A stretch of DNA of 33,714 nucleotides, taken from Penium margaritaceum (Eukaryota; Streptophyta; Zygnematophyceae; Desmidiales; Peniaceae). Positions 12,622 to 23,468 of this stretch are shown here, piece by piece. Numbering within the stretch: the first letter of the stretch is position 1; the number at the start of each line of letters is the position of its first letter. The DNA lies in the NCBI GenBank assembly GCA_023375785.1, contig SZWC01009433.1, positions 1,849 to 35,562 of the forward strand, written 5' to 3'. The translations under genes were made by a program, and so were the position numbers. Under the pieces are notes generated by a model. That model was not told the DNA's origin. It searched no databases and was given only the letters and a program-made list of their open reading frames with translations.

Positions 12622-12888
12622 GAGATAGAGATATACTTAAAGATAAAGATGTATATTGATTTTGAATTATCGTCAGTGATTGTATGTAGGCCAATAGATT
12701 CTGGTTTTATNATAGATATAGATATAGATATAGATATAGATATAGATATAGATATAGGTATAGATATAGATATAGATATAGATATAGATATAGATATAGA
12801 GATAGAGATATACTTAAAGATAAAGATGTATATTGATTTTGAATTATCGTCAGTGATTGTATGTAGGCCAATAGATTCTGGTTTTATA
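12622..12888. other. assembly join: N at 12711 flanked by a duplicated segment
   Basis: The unique flank GAGATAGAGATATACTTAAAG... ending TCTGGTTTTAT (12622-12710) is followed by a single N, then GATATA repeats and the same flank again (about 12799-12888). After that the sequence continues into new DNA. The simplest reading is two overlapping contig ends joined without merging, so one copy is probably artefactual. Confidence 0.8.
12712..12800. repeat. (GATATA)n microsatellite, copy 2
   Basis: GATATA units with one GGTATA variant follow the N. This is likely the same genomic array as 12511-12621, represented twice. Confidence 0.9.
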
Positions 12889-13565
12889 GATTTCAATTTT
12901 TTCATTGTTAAGCGAAATACAAAGCTGAGGAAACATTTTTATGATTAAATATTCAAGAACAAACTCTCGTTCTTTATCAAATTCATTCCCCAATGCTGGA
13001 TTTTAGGACTTAATCATCCATTTTAACAAATTGGAATATTTTAAAAATCTTGTTTTAGTTCCGAATAATTCTATTGATGGACTCATCATTTTGCATTTTT
13101 TAAATGAAAACTTAATCCCCATCAATTTTTAGGATTATTCATACATTTATTGCACTTTTCATGCATGAAATAAGTTCAGATTTGAAGAATGTTTTTAATG
13201 GTTTTCTTTTGTGCCCATGCTTTTTTGTATGTTTTCAGAGAGTCTCGTTTCAGTTTTAGACCTAGGTTTGTTTTGAGGTGTGTTTTTGTTGTAGTATGTT
13301 AGAAGGAAACCACAAACCTTATTGTTAAGGTGTCCTTGTGGAGACCATGCTTTTCCATCATGGCCATTTTGCAGTAGCTTAGGTTTCTGTTCTTCTTTTT
13401 TAGAGAGTGTTCTTGTGTCAAGTACTTTATTGCAAACTATTAAGTTCTAGGTTCAAACGATTTTTTTTTCATATTGTTACTTTCCATGTTTGATCGGCGA
13501 TTTTTCTCTAACCAAAGCACCTTTCCACGTCTTTGAGGACTTTGCCGCGAGCTCATGGCGATTAG
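12889..13565. other. AT/T-rich spacer, no gene seen
   Basis: T-rich DNA with several T homopolymers. No coding-like frame, terminal repeat or RNA gene was recognised before the possible LINE relic. Confidence 0.5.
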
Positions 13566-14006
13566 TGTATCCAAGTTAGAAATAGATACCACTTCCTTCC
13601 CACCTCAGGGATCCGTCCGCGTTGCAATGAAGAAGAACGCATTCGTCATTGCTTCCTTGAATGCTTGGGCATTCAACACGGGGTAAGAATCCTACGCTTG
13701 CTTACCCATAGATACTTCTCTTACAAGGATCTAAGTGGCTTGATCTCTTATTCTACACCCCACGCTCGAAAAAGAATTACCTGCTGTGGACGTTAGCCCT
13801 TGGACCGTTTCTCCAACTTATATGGCTTCACTGTTGCAAAGCCATTTCCCACCCCAACGTCTTTATTTAAACCTTTCATGCAAGTCTTTGCTGAGGCAAT
13901 CCGTTTACAAGCCACATTATATCGTCATTGTGAATCTTTGCTACGTGCACCAAAAAACATCACAAACTTCATTACGGCAGGCTTAACAACTTGGGACCCG
14001 GCATGA
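13566..14006 (+). pseudogene. possible LINE ORF2 C-terminal remnant (zf-RVT-like)
   Basis: One plus-strand frame, opened just after a TAG at 13563, reads through 13794, where a second TAG interrupts it. It resumes in the same frame to a TGA at 14004. The first half holds a Cys/His cluster (RPRCNEEERIRHCFLEC, about 13614-13664). This resembles the zinc-binding motif near the C-terminus of plant non-LTR retrotransposon reverse transcriptases (a Cys, then EE..RH...C). The second half (VFAEAIRLQATLYRHCESLL) is amphipathic and unremarkable. No RT core or endonuclease is visible, so this would be a short 3' fragment. The assignment rests on a single motif and could be wrong. Confidence 0.35.
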
Positions 14007-15600
14007 ATACCTTTTCTCTTTCTCTTAATATGCTTGTAAAACTGAGGAACATATAAGTCCCGAGCTGGGGTCACCTCTATGGTGGTTTCACCCCTCTTAC
14101 CTTTGTCGTTGAGTGTGTTACAACCCTCTCGATAGGGGTGGTTTTAGTGGGTGCGTCTCCCACATAACCTTGAGAGCAAACACACTCTGGGTGCCAACCC
14201 TGATGTGGCCTCTTCCGCGTGGAACAGCAGCTTTCCTGTAGATTTCCCACCTAAAGGTGCAGGTGTAGGTTTCCACCTTTATGGTATCCTCCAAAAAAAC
14301 AAAAGAAATTGCCCTTGGCGTCTAGTGACGTGGTTTTGGTCGCCATAGTTAGGAGAGGCGTTTCAGGTCGCTGTTTCCTGACGTGGATGGGGACTTCCTG
14401 GCTCCCAGCCACTGCCATTGCTCGAAGCATCGAACTGCGACCCCAGACGGGAGGGGGTCAGTGGTCTGATCGGTCCATCACGATGATTGTGATATGATAG
14501 CAGCTTCATCGTTCCACACCATCCGGAGCATCAAACAACGTTGTCGTTGGATTTTCTCGCACGCCCGCAGACTTCGTCGACGTCCTGTGTCATTGACCTC
14601 TTCTCGCGAACAGGATCCGGACGGCCGAAGACCATTTTCTTTAGGGCTTAGGTCAAAGGTACAAAGTTTTCGGAGCTCAATCAACCATCTTCCTACCATC
14701 GAACCAAAACAACCCCAACTACCCATCTGACAACACAACCTCCACTCCAGTAAAAACGAAAAGAGGAATGTATCCATGTCGAGGTACAATGTCATGTTTC
14801 ATCAATGCATGACGCTCTCCTCATCCACCCAGCATCCCAAACCCATCAATTTTTATGTTTGTAATTCTTTCTATGGACATATGTATGATGTTCGTGCGGA
14901 GTTCGAGACTCCCCATGCTTTGAAAGGGACCCTTCCAGGAGCAGGTAGCGAGGCCTGCCAGGTGCCTGCGCAAAAAAAAAACCTCAAACCACCATAAATC
15001 ATTATTGGAAGGGTTTGTTTGAGGTTTAATGCCTACAAATTAAAGGTTTGTATTCATAATCCAGGGGTTTGTTCTTTTTCTCCTTAAGCTCAAGGCCGAA
15101 GTTCCGAAATCCCCGTCGCGACCAAAAGACTTGAGCCGATTGACGGTCGGCAACGAAAGTCAGTATACGTTGATCTCGCCAGCGGTCGATTGAGATTCTA
15201 GTCATCAATAACTCGTAAGGCGATCGATAAGCCACTTTTGTTTCTTACCGTCGATCATCCAATTGGCCATGTGCCTTCTTTTCCAACTTTGTCGGCGACG
15301 AATGTCACGACCGAGCATGGAAACAGACTTAGCCTTTCAGTTTGCTTTTCGCTGGTGCTGGGCGGAGGAGAGTCAATCGTTGCGTTTCATTTGTACCCAA
15401 GCTATTTGCCCCTTTCTCTAACATAACTGAAACTCTCCTTGGAGTTCATTTCGGCAAACCAAACAGGTTACTCTGCAATGAAAATCAGAACTTATGGGAT
15501 TATTTTCTAGACATTAACCATTTGTTCATAATGGTTGTATTCCTTTCTCACTTCCTTAAGATGGTACAAAGTTTAATGGCATTTGAGTGTTTGGAATTTA
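14007..15600. other. spacer, no supported gene
   Basis: Short frames (for example 14151-14348 and 14494-14730 on plus, 14478-14795 on minus) overlap each other and show no recognisable motif. About the last 100 bp may belong to a minus-strand coding-like frame that the copia element interrupted (see 23469-23725). Confidence 0.4.
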
Positions 15601-15605
15601 CCAAC
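15601..15605. repeat. left target-site duplication of the copia element
   Basis: CCAAC lies immediately outside the left LTR, and CCAAT lies immediately outside the right LTR (23469-23473). This is a 5-bp duplication with one mismatch, the usual length for Ty1/copia integration. Confidence 0.7.
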
Positions 15606-16249
15606 TATTGTGATTTGTGACGTTCTTGTCGACCTCTACAATTTACTGTGACCACTCAGCCGTGTCCATACTCGTGCACATCCCTGATGCGGACCCTGGA
15701 GGCACCGGTGCGTCATCTGGCGGCGGACTACCATCCTGGAGCTGACCGACGACCGTTCTTGAGCTCCGGACGCTACCCGGGACCTCTTGCAGTTTTTCTC
15801 CAGCAAACAGGAGTTTATCAGTGGACTCGCCGTGGGCCCGATTTGCATGTTTTTGTATAATGTGGCCACCGCTTGATTTCGGATGGATGCATGTGACCAG
15901 TCGTAACATCCGGCTTTTGATTGTAGACGTCTAGGTTCAGACGTCGTAGCATTCTGACATGTCTCCGCAGAGTTACGGCCAAAACAGTGGTTTTGGGCTG
16001 GTTTCAGGACAGATCTTGCACTGCCGCGTGCGACACCCGCCGTGCGCCGCGTCAGGTACTTCTGCCATGGACCTGTCATTTTCCATCTCTCTCTGCAAAT
16101 GCTATTGAAGCATTCTGACACTTTGCCTTGTGTCTCCTAGCCTGACCCTTGCCGTTGTGTGCACGACTTGTGACTGTTGTCACAGTATGACCAAGCATTG
16201 ACCCCTAGTCAGCGGGTGTGGCGCTAGGAAGTTTCCATGCATCTTCTCA
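15606..16249 (+). repeat. left LTR of the copia element
   Basis: It matches 22826-23468 along its full length. It starts TATTGTGATTTG (TG eroded to TA) and ends CTTCTCA directly before the PBS. A TATAAT at 15856-15861 might be the promoter TATA element; the right LTR has TATTTT at the equivalent place. The long minus-strand frame here (15636-16121) is also present in the right LTR, which reflects LTR identity and does not indicate a gene. Confidence 0.95.
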
Positions 16250-16261
16250 TGGTATGAGAGC
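16250..16261 (+). promoter_or_regulatory. primer-binding site (tRNA-iMet type)
   Basis: TGGTATGAGAGC begins at the base after the left LTR. It matches the usual copia PBS, complementary to the 3' end of initiator tRNA-Met (TGGTATCAGAGC), at 11 of 12 positions. Reverse transcription of minus-strand DNA would have been primed here. Confidence 0.85.
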
Positions 16262-17202
16262 GATGAGACAGTTCTCACCGAGCTGCGCAGCAGAGATGGA
16301 GCAGAGCAGCAGCAGTGAGAGCCACAGCTACTGCAGATCCACAGGGACCCGTCGACGACAGCAGTCCGTCGTCGACGTCGCTCACCACCTCCATGTGAGA
16401 CTGCAGTCGCCAACATTATTCAACAATACAGCAGAGTAGTAGCACTGCAGCAGTGGCAGCAGCAGCGGCAGCATCAGCGCACGGCGGCAGCACCACAGCA
16501 GCTGCGCGCGGCGGAAGCAGCACAACAGCAGCGTAGCAGCAATGGCAACAGCAGTAGCGGCAACAGCAGCAGCAGTGGCGACAACAGCAACAGAGGAAAG
16601 TAGCAGCAGCGGCGATAGCAGCAGCAGCAGCGACAGCAGCACACCAGAAGTGCAGCAGCAGCGGCAGCGGCAGCAGCAGTAGCGTAGCAGCTGCAGCGGC
16701 AGTAGCAGTAACACAACTACATCGGTAGCAGCAGTAACACAGCTATAATAGCGGCAGTAGCGCGCGGCGGCTGCAACAGCGTGCAGTAGCCATAGCGCGC
16801 AACAGCAGCAGCAGCACACGGCTGCTTCCACAATAACGCGCGCAACGGCCAGGCGGCTACTCCACACGTGACCGCACGGCTGCTGTTGCAGCTGACGGCG
16901 CAGCAGCAACTGCGGCCGAGCGGAAGCTGCTGCGCAACTTTTGCGCAGCTCCCGCTCGACTGTTGCTGAGCAACCGCCAGCTCGCGCAGCGGTCACGAGA
17001 GTTGACAAAAAGAGGGTAAGAAAAAGGGGGGCTACCAAACGTCAGCATTTCTACTTGCAGACGACATCAGATCTTGCTGACGTAATTAAACTTTTGCTGA
17101 CGTCAGCCCTTGCCTTAGTGAAATTTTCGGTCGGAGGGTCAAACCTTGCTAGCGTTTCAACTCTTCGAGAAACGCTCTTGTTTCCACAATTCAACCACGT
17201 TG
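16262..17202 (+). other. copia 5' leader with impure (CAG)n tract
   Basis: The untranslated leader between PBS and gag is dominated from about 16300 to 16850 by CAG/GCA/CGG triplets. Read on the opposite strand these give artificial Leu/Cys/Ala frames (16382-17038, 16474-16716). A similar CAG/TAG-rich leader follows the diverged LTR at 24034-24659, so triplet-rich leader sequence looks like a property of this retrotransposon lineage. Confidence 0.75.
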
Positions 17203-18932
17203 ATGTCTCGACCCATAATGAGCGGCACCATGGCTCCGCCCGACAAGAAGGGAAAGAGGGTACTAGATCCTTCTTCTTCCTCCTCAGAGGTCATGAGCCC
17301 ACGCTCACAGGCCATTGAGGATTTGCGAAAGCTAGCAGGACGAGATGCGTTGCTTGTAGTAGGGGCAGACTGATGCCATCCGTACACTTACCGAGCTCCT
17401 TCGAGGACATTCCACGACCCCACGATAGACTCCTGAGGGAGCGGCCGAGGTCGCACCCTCTACCCAGTAATCAGCTCCAACATCAGAGACTGGACCCGGA
17501 GCCGACCTGCCACTTCTTGATCCTTGGGACGTTGATCCAGACATGCCAGACATGGAGGGCGACTCTCCGGAGCACGAGATTCGTGTGCTTCAGGATCGTG
17601 TCTGCCAGCTACAGACGAGCTCTCATCCGCCACAAACGTCTCACTTTCCAGAGTTTCGATCGTCGCCTGATCTCCACCTTATCGACTTCCCTTTTCCCGG
17701 CGTCTTTCCTCTTCCTCGTCCTACTCAGCCTGTGGTGGCTCTCCCTACGGAGCGGCAACCCAAGGACTTCAAGATGCCGCCCCCACGGTACGTCAGCGAG
17801 GATGGCTTTGACTAGTGGGAGATTCTCTTGCAGGTCTGGGCCACATCAGAGGGCGTGTGGCCCTACTACCACAATTCGTATCAGACTACGGACCAAGCTC
17901 ATGTGCTGATAGCGGCTAGGGATATTACGCGAACTTCTCTACGCCATGCCGCGCGAGACCGTTGTCGACTTCCACCCATTCCTTGGCAAGGAGGGCACAG
18001 GCACCGACGCAGATCCACGCGGGGGCTGGGACCTAGCATTGGCCCTACTTGCTGCAGAGACACACGCCACCCGCGCCGCGCTCATCTGTGCCTTTCACTC
18101 CCTTCGCCAGGGGCCTACCGAGCCTGAAGCCGACTACTGGCAACACGCCATGCGCATTTACACGTGCCTTGGGACTTCAGGAGGCACATAGCTGTGGGCG
18201 CTCCGCACAATCATGCTCAGGATTCACCTTGTGCACACAGACATCTTCACGCGGTACAGTGATGTCGTGCTCAAGCCTTTCTTGGCCTCACTACAGCTTC
18301 TTCCTTGGGCGCACCAGCTTTTCCTCTAGGTGACTTCCGCTCGTGAGGCAGCTGTGGCTCATCAGGAGACCTCCACTACTGCAACAGTCGTCGCATCACC
18401 ACCGACACCCCTCCTACAGAGTCCTTCTCCATCCTCTGTCTCGTCCTCCTCCTCCCTTTCTACCCCGATTACACCGAGTTAGACACAGGGTGTCGCGGCA
18501 GTAACACAAGGGAGGAAGGGGCGACGGAGGCGTGGCTCGGCCCAGTAGCAGCCGTAGCAGCAGCCCTCATCGAGCAGTAGCAGTGGACGCTCTGTTCACT
18601 GCTACAAGTGTGGAGGCGCCCATCGCTACACCGAGTGTCAGCAGCCACTCGACTGGGCACCGATTACTCATTGGCTCCAGGCTGCATACACACTACAGTC
18701 TACTTCGAGCAGCACATCCTCCGAGCGCGCGACAACCACAACCGCAGCAGTTCCCGCTTCACCACCGGTGACCAGAGGCGATCCAAACCCACGTGACCGC
18801 ACCATCGCTGAGCTCCGGCACCTTCTGGCGCTTCGCTTTCAAGGAGGTACGAGTGTGTTATCAAAGCCAGGTGGTTCACAGACTATCTGTTTGTCTGTTC
18901 TTGTGACTTGGGATGACTCGTGTGGGGGGGGC
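17203..18932 (+). pseudogene. gag: copia gag (decayed)
   Basis: The likely start is the ATG at 17203, opening with MSRPIMSGTMAPPDKKGK. The frame shifts near 17370, runs to a TAG at 17813 and continues. It shifts again near 17942 and stays in one frame to the G-run at 18925-18933. The middle region (about 17946-18190, with LICAFHSLRQGPTEPEADYW) would be the nucleocapsid-forming gag core. A zinc knuckle CYKCGGAHRYTEC (CX2CX3HX4C spacing) lies at 18600-18638, where gag would bind element RNA. TAG codons at 18189, 18327, 18480, 18546 and 18555 sit where Gln is plausible; the last two are inside a Gln-rich run. No functional Gag could be made. Confidence 0.8.
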
Positions 18933-19484
18933 ACAGGTGGCATGTGATGACGATGAGCCTGACTGCATGGACTGGATTCATGAGTCTCACTTGTGTGCCC
19001 TTTGCCGTTCCTCCCCACCTGCTGCCCAGCATCCGTCCAAGGCCGAGTGTTCCGTTGCTCGTTGTACAGTGACATCCTCTTGTCGTGATCTCGGTGGCAC
19101 TTGGATCATCGATTTCGGTGCCACTCATCACATAACCTGTCGTCGTAGTGATTTCGTTGTTCACGGACCTGTTGCATCTGTTCGTTTTGTCCGCAGAGGG
19201 TCTGGTCAGTCCTTCCCAGTCCAAGGTGTTGGGGTCGTCCGTTTTGATGGTCCGTCTGGCCCCCTGTATCTTTCCGAGGTGCTATTTGTACCTGACCTTG
19301 AGCTCAGCTTGTTTTCTGTACGTGCTTGCACACTGATGGGACTCTCTGTGGAGCACATTGCAGAGCCCGCGACTGTGACTGCTGTTGACACTCGTAGCAT
19401 TGTCCTTCGTGCCTTTGTTGTGGATGATATGTATCGTGTCTCTCCGACTTGTGCTCCTTGCCCACCTCCCCTTTCGCTCGGGTT
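18913..19484 (+). pseudogene. pol: copia protease and GAG-pre-integrase region (inactive)
   Basis: The aspartic protease is recognised by TWIIDFGATHHIT at about 19099-19137, matching the copia pattern W-[IL]-[LI]-D-[ST]-G-A-[ST]-H-H. The codon after the catalytic Asp (19111-19113) is TTC (Phe) where Ser or Thr is required, so the protease should be dead. The downstream LFVPDLELSLFSV matches the conserved LYVPDL..NLLSV strand. The frame is entered by a slip in the G-run at 18925-18933 and left again near 19485. Confidence 0.8.
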
Positions 19485-20366
19485 TTTGTCAGTGGTGTTC
19501 TGTCTCTTGAGCACCAGCGATTGCTTCATTGCCTCCTATGTCATGTAGGCTCCGACATTGTGTTGAAGCTCATTCAAACACAGCCCGCTCTCGGTCTTGA
19601 CGCGACTTCTTTCAAGAAGCCGCCCAAGACCGGCTACCTCTTTTGTGCTCAGGGTAAGATGCATCGTTGCACCTACCATGACTCCCATTCACGCACGCTT
19701 TGCCCTCTCAAGTTAGTTCACTCGGACCTTCTTGGTCCCCTACCTGTCGAGTCTCTGTCCGATCGGGGTCGCTACGTCCTGACCCTGACTGATGACTTCA
19801 TCCGGATGCGGTGGGTCTACAGCCTGCGCCAGAAGAGTGACGCCGCTCTCGCGGTTCGTCTCTAGCTAGTGATGGCTGAGCGTTAGTCTCGCCACACACT
19901 ACACACCTTCCACTCGGATCGCGGCGGTGAGTTCCTTGGTGAGATGGACAGCTTCTTCACCGAGCACGGGATTTTTCACGAGGTCTCCGCTTCTACTACT
20001 CCTCAGCAGAACGGTGTCTCTGAGCGCTGGAATCGCACCATGGAGGATTCGATTCGTGCTATGTGGTCTGAGTGCGGTCTTCCGGAGTCCTTCGTTTTTT
20101 AAGGCTTCGCCTACATGACTTGGGTGTGGAACTGCCTCCCGCACGGTCCTCTTCCGGACCACGTCACACCGTATGAGCTTTGGTTCGGCCACCGTGCTGA
20201 CTTATGCCTCGCTCGCGTTTGGGGATCCTTGGCTCCTGTGTGGTACACTAAGGACCAGCAGGGGGTCGAAGGTCTCACCGTGGGGTCGCTTGTGCGCCTT
20301 CGTCGGTATCTCCCCGCGGTCAAAGGCATAGCATTTTTGGGACCCTACTCGTCGTCGGATTGTTGA
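19485..20366 (+). pseudogene. pol: copia integrase (decayed)
   Basis: One frame carries the zinc-binding HX4H (LEHQRLLH) and a degraded CX2C (YLFCAQGK; the first Cys reads Tyr). The rve core follows, with catalytic Asp at 19725 (HSDLLGP), Asp at 19917 (HSDRGGEF) and Glu at 20022 (QQNGVSERWNRT). The DDE triad is kept, but TAG codons at 19863 and 19884 split the domain, and TAA near 20099 follows it. Integrase would insert the cDNA copy into the genome. The frame is lost near 20336 at a T-run, after which the expected C-terminal motif continues one frame over. Confidence 0.85.
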
Positions 20367-22230
20367 TTCCCGCGACGCGCTCTTCTTTGAGTCCCTTACC
20401 TACAGTGATCTGACTTCGATCACGTCGCTGTCCGTCACGCATGTCCCCACGTATGAGGTTTCTCGACGGATGGGGGAGTCTTCGCCTGCGAGCATCAATC
20501 CCCAGGCTGATGGGTCCATTTGAGCTCCCTCCACCTCTCCGGCGCTTGATGACCCAGCGATCATCGCTGTCGGTCCAGAGATCTCTCCAACATCATTGGC
20601 TCCTACACCAACCCCTTCACGCCCCACAGGTACCCATGATCCTATACCTGTGCATACTCCTGCGACTGTACCTGTGTGTGCCATCACCCCTCCCTCCATG
20701 CGTGGATCTGCCTCACCTGCTCCTACTGTCACACCAAGCCTTGTGTCTCCCACACCCTCATCTCCTTGCACGACATCACCAGCTCCCTTTCCTCAGCCCT
20801 CCCTAACTGCAATTGTGCCCGTTCCTGAGCCGGAGGTGTGCCCATCGAGCCCGGGTTACTCCCATGAGCCTGGTGGTCGCCTTCGACCATTGGACTCCGG
20901 AGCTCAACGAGTGTCTGGTTCCGTGCCCAAGCACTCCACTCACAGCATCGTGAGTGGTGATCCCGGAATAAAGGCCTTAAGCCTGAGTGTCGGCAATGAG
21001 CACGCAGAGGTACATCCAGCGTGTCCAGTAGGGCACGACCTTGTCACTCACGAGTTTTATATCGCTTGTGATGTAGCAGCCGATCTTGTGGTCGTCAAAC
21101 CTAGCACTGAGGCGTGCGCTCTTGCCACGCAGAGGTCTCCCTCTATGGCGCCTGACCTTGGCACACTGAGGGAAGCTCTCTCGTCACACGATGCTGACGC
21201 GTGGCGTGTTGCTTGCCAGGATGAGCTCCGCGCCATCCGAGAGTACAGAGTTTATGAGCTACTCGACCTTCCACCTGGGAGGAAGGCTATTCACGTCAAG
21301 TGGGTCTTTCGCAAGAAGGTGAAGCCGGATGGATCACTGGAACGCCACAAGGCCCGCTTGGTCATCAAGGGGTACTCTCTAATTGAGGGCATAGATTACA
21401 TTGCCACCTTTGTCCCTGTCGGCCGCATGACCTCAGCTTGAGCTCTGTTCGGTGTAGTGGCTCAGCATGACTAGGAACTGCACACGATGGATGTGAACGA
21501 TGGGTTCCTCCATGGCCCTCTGGATGAGGAGATTTACGTGGCTGAGCCACCCGGCTTTTAGGACGGTGACAGGATTTGGCACTTGCGCAAGTCCTTATAT
21601 GGCCTCAAGCAGTCTCCTTGGTGTTGGAACCAGGAGATCACTGGCACCTTGACACGTGTGGGATATGTACACAGCAAGGCAGATCCCTCTCTCTTCATCC
21701 GACGGACGCATGAGCGATTCACCGCCATCCTGGTCTATGTCGACAACCTTCTGATCGCCTCTCCTTCATTGGAGGTCGTGAAGGAGGCCAAGGTTGTCCT
21801 CCTGACTACTCAAAGGATGAAGGACCTTGGTCCTGCAGCGGTGTTTGTTGGCATGGAGATCGTGCGAGACTGCAGACGTTGCACTCTACTACTGCATCAG
21901 GCCCGATATGCACGTGTTGTGGGGGAGCGCTTCAGCGACCTTCTCGGTGCAGCGCCCACGGCTTCCACACCTCTTACGCCTGACGGGCAGGATGCCTTGA
22001 AGGTTGACGATCCCACACAAGTGGGGGAGACAGTGGATGTGACCCTGTACCTCTGTCTCATCGGATCTCTGATGTACCTCGCCACTACCACACGTCCTAA
22101 CATTACAGTTGCCGTCAACTTCTTTGCCGAGTTTTTGCAGGCTCCACGTGCTACAGCCCTTCACGCGGCTGTGCGAGTGGTGTGGTACGTGGTCTCCACA
22201 CCGTACCTTGGACTCTGCTTTCGCTGGCAA
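20337..22230 (+). pseudogene. pol: copia linker and reverse transcriptase (inactive)
   Basis: The frame restarts with FWDPTRRRIVDSRDALFFE, the integrase C-terminal motif. It then passes a Pro/Ser/Thr-rich linker (about 20440-21150) and enters the RVT_2 reverse transcriptase near 21198. Recognisable landmarks are AIHVKWVFRKKVKPDGS, RHKARLVIKGYS, ELHTMDV (first catalytic Asp), KSLYGLKQSPWCWNQ and LVYVDNLLIAS. The invariant YXDD box reads YVDN (21736-21747), with AAC replacing the second Asp codon. In-frame stops lie at 21439 (TGA where Arg is expected), 21472 (TAG) and 21559 (TAG). The enzyme would be inactive even without the stops. Confidence 0.9.
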
Positions 22231-22719
22231 TGTTTGGTGGTCCTTGACGGCTACACCGACAACGACTGGGCCTGGAGCCTAGATGGACGCAGTCGCACCG
22301 GTTACGTCTTCCTGCTCAGTGGGACCGTTGTATCCTGGCGCAGCGAGAAGTAGGGCTGCATTGTACGTAGCTCCTCGGAGGCAAAGTACGTTGCTCTAGG
22401 TGCAAGGACTGCTGAGGCGGTATGGCTATAACGTATCTTCCATGAGCTTGGCCAATTAGTACCCGCTATCGTGCTTCGCTGCGACAACCAGAGTGCTCTT
22501 ACCATTGCGGAGAACTCTGGTGTCTTTCATGCTCGCACGAAGCACATTGTGGTTGAGCACCACTTCGTGCGTGATCTGGTGGAGCGACACGTGATATCCG
22601 TCATTTGGGTTGGCACTGACATGTAACGTGCTGACTTCTTGACGAAGGCACTAGCACGCGGAAATTTCCTGGTGGCCATTCGTTCTATTGGACTTCGCCC
22701 CTTGCCTGAGAGTGGTTGA
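22231..22719 (+). pseudogene. pol: copia RNase H (decayed)
   Basis: It continues in the RT frame. LDGYTDNDWAWSLDGRS, TGYVFLLSG and SSSEAKYVALGARTAEAVWL match the copia RNase H core, with GYTDNDWA carrying the catalytic Asp and SSEA the catalytic Glu. DNQSAL and ADFLTKAL complete it. Stops at 22351 (TAG, where Gln follows SEK in relatives), 22429 (TAA) and 22624 (TAA, usual Q/L.AD context) interrupt the frame, which ends at TGA 22717-22719. The domain would degrade the RNA template during reverse transcription. Confidence 0.9.
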
Positions 22720-22816
22720 GTGTGGGGTGTGTCCGTGTCGGTGTCACATTTTTCGTTGCACTTGTTTTGTACTTATCTCAGTGCTGCACGTGTATGGACA
22801 CGCGTACCATCGGGTC

Positions 22817-22825
22817 ATGGGGGAG
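22817..22825 (+). promoter_or_regulatory. polypurine tract
   Basis: ATGGGGGAG abuts the start of the right LTR (TGTTGTG at 22826), the position and composition expected for the plus-strand DNA primer of LTR retrotransposons. Confidence 0.8.
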
Positions 22826-23468
22826 TGTTGTGATTTGTGACGTTCCTGTCAACATGTACAATTTACTGTGACCACTTGGCCGTGTCCATACTCGTGCACA
22901 TCCCTGATGCGGACCCTGGAGGCACCGGTGCATCATCTGGTGGCGGACTACCATCATGGAGTTGACCGACGACCGTTCTAGAGCTCCGGACGCTACTCGG
23001 GACCTCCTGCAGTTTTTCTGCAGCACAGAGGAGTTTATGAGTGGACTGGCCATGGGCCCGATTTGCATGTATTTGTATTTTGTGTCCACCGCTTGATGCC
23101 GAATGCATGCATGTGACCAGTCATAGCGTTTGGATTTTGATTGTGCACGTCTAGATTCAGCCGTCGTAGCATTCTCACATGTCTGCCCAGAGTTACGGCC
23201 AAAACATTGGTTTTGGGTCGTTTTTAGGACAGATCTTGCACTGCCGCGTGCGACACCCGCCATGCGCCGCGGCAGGTACTTATGCCATGGACCTGTCATT
23301 TATCATCTCTCTCTGAAAATTCTATTGAAGCATTCTGACACTTGCCTTGTGTCTCCTAGCCAGACCCTTGCCGTTGTGTGCATGTCTTGTGACTGTTGTC
23401 ACTGTATGACCAGGCACTGACGCCTAGTCAGCAGCTGTGTCGCTAGGAAGCTTCCACGCACCTTCTCA
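22826..23468 (+). repeat. right LTR of the copia element
   Basis: It starts TGTTGTGATTTG, ends CTTCTCA, and is collinear with the left LTR with one indel and scattered substitutions, many of them transitions. It is followed by CCAAT (23469-23473), the right target-site copy. It would supply the transcription end and polyadenylation region. Confidence 0.95.

Larger units (their letters stand above)
15606..23468 (+). mobile_element. Ty1/copia LTR retrotransposon, complete but inactive (7863 bp)
   Basis: Two LTRs of 644 and 643 bp bound an internal region of about 6.6 kb. In order this holds a PBS, a CAG-rich leader, gag with a zinc knuckle, protease, integrase, reverse transcriptase, RNase H and a polypurine tract. 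Integrase before RT is diagnostic of the copia superfamily. The LTRs differ at roughly 65 of 643 positions by my hand count (about 90% identity), so the insertion is old. At least five frameshifts (near 17370, 17942, 18930, 19485 and 20336) and about twenty in-frame stops prevent any full-length product. The left LTR begins TA where the right begins TG. Confidence 0.95.

Noticed and set aside
12480..12948. Ile/Ser and Ile/Asp dipeptide-repeat frames
   Set aside because: Translation of (GATATA)n across an assembly N.
15636..16121. Long minus-strand frames shared by both LTRs (161 and 173 codons)
   Set aside because: Their conservation follows from LTR identity; they have no recognisable motif and run opposite to the element.
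16382..17038. Leu/Cys/Ala-rich minus-strand frame of 218 codons
   Set aside because: It is the antisense translation of the CAG/GCA triplet tract in the copia leader.
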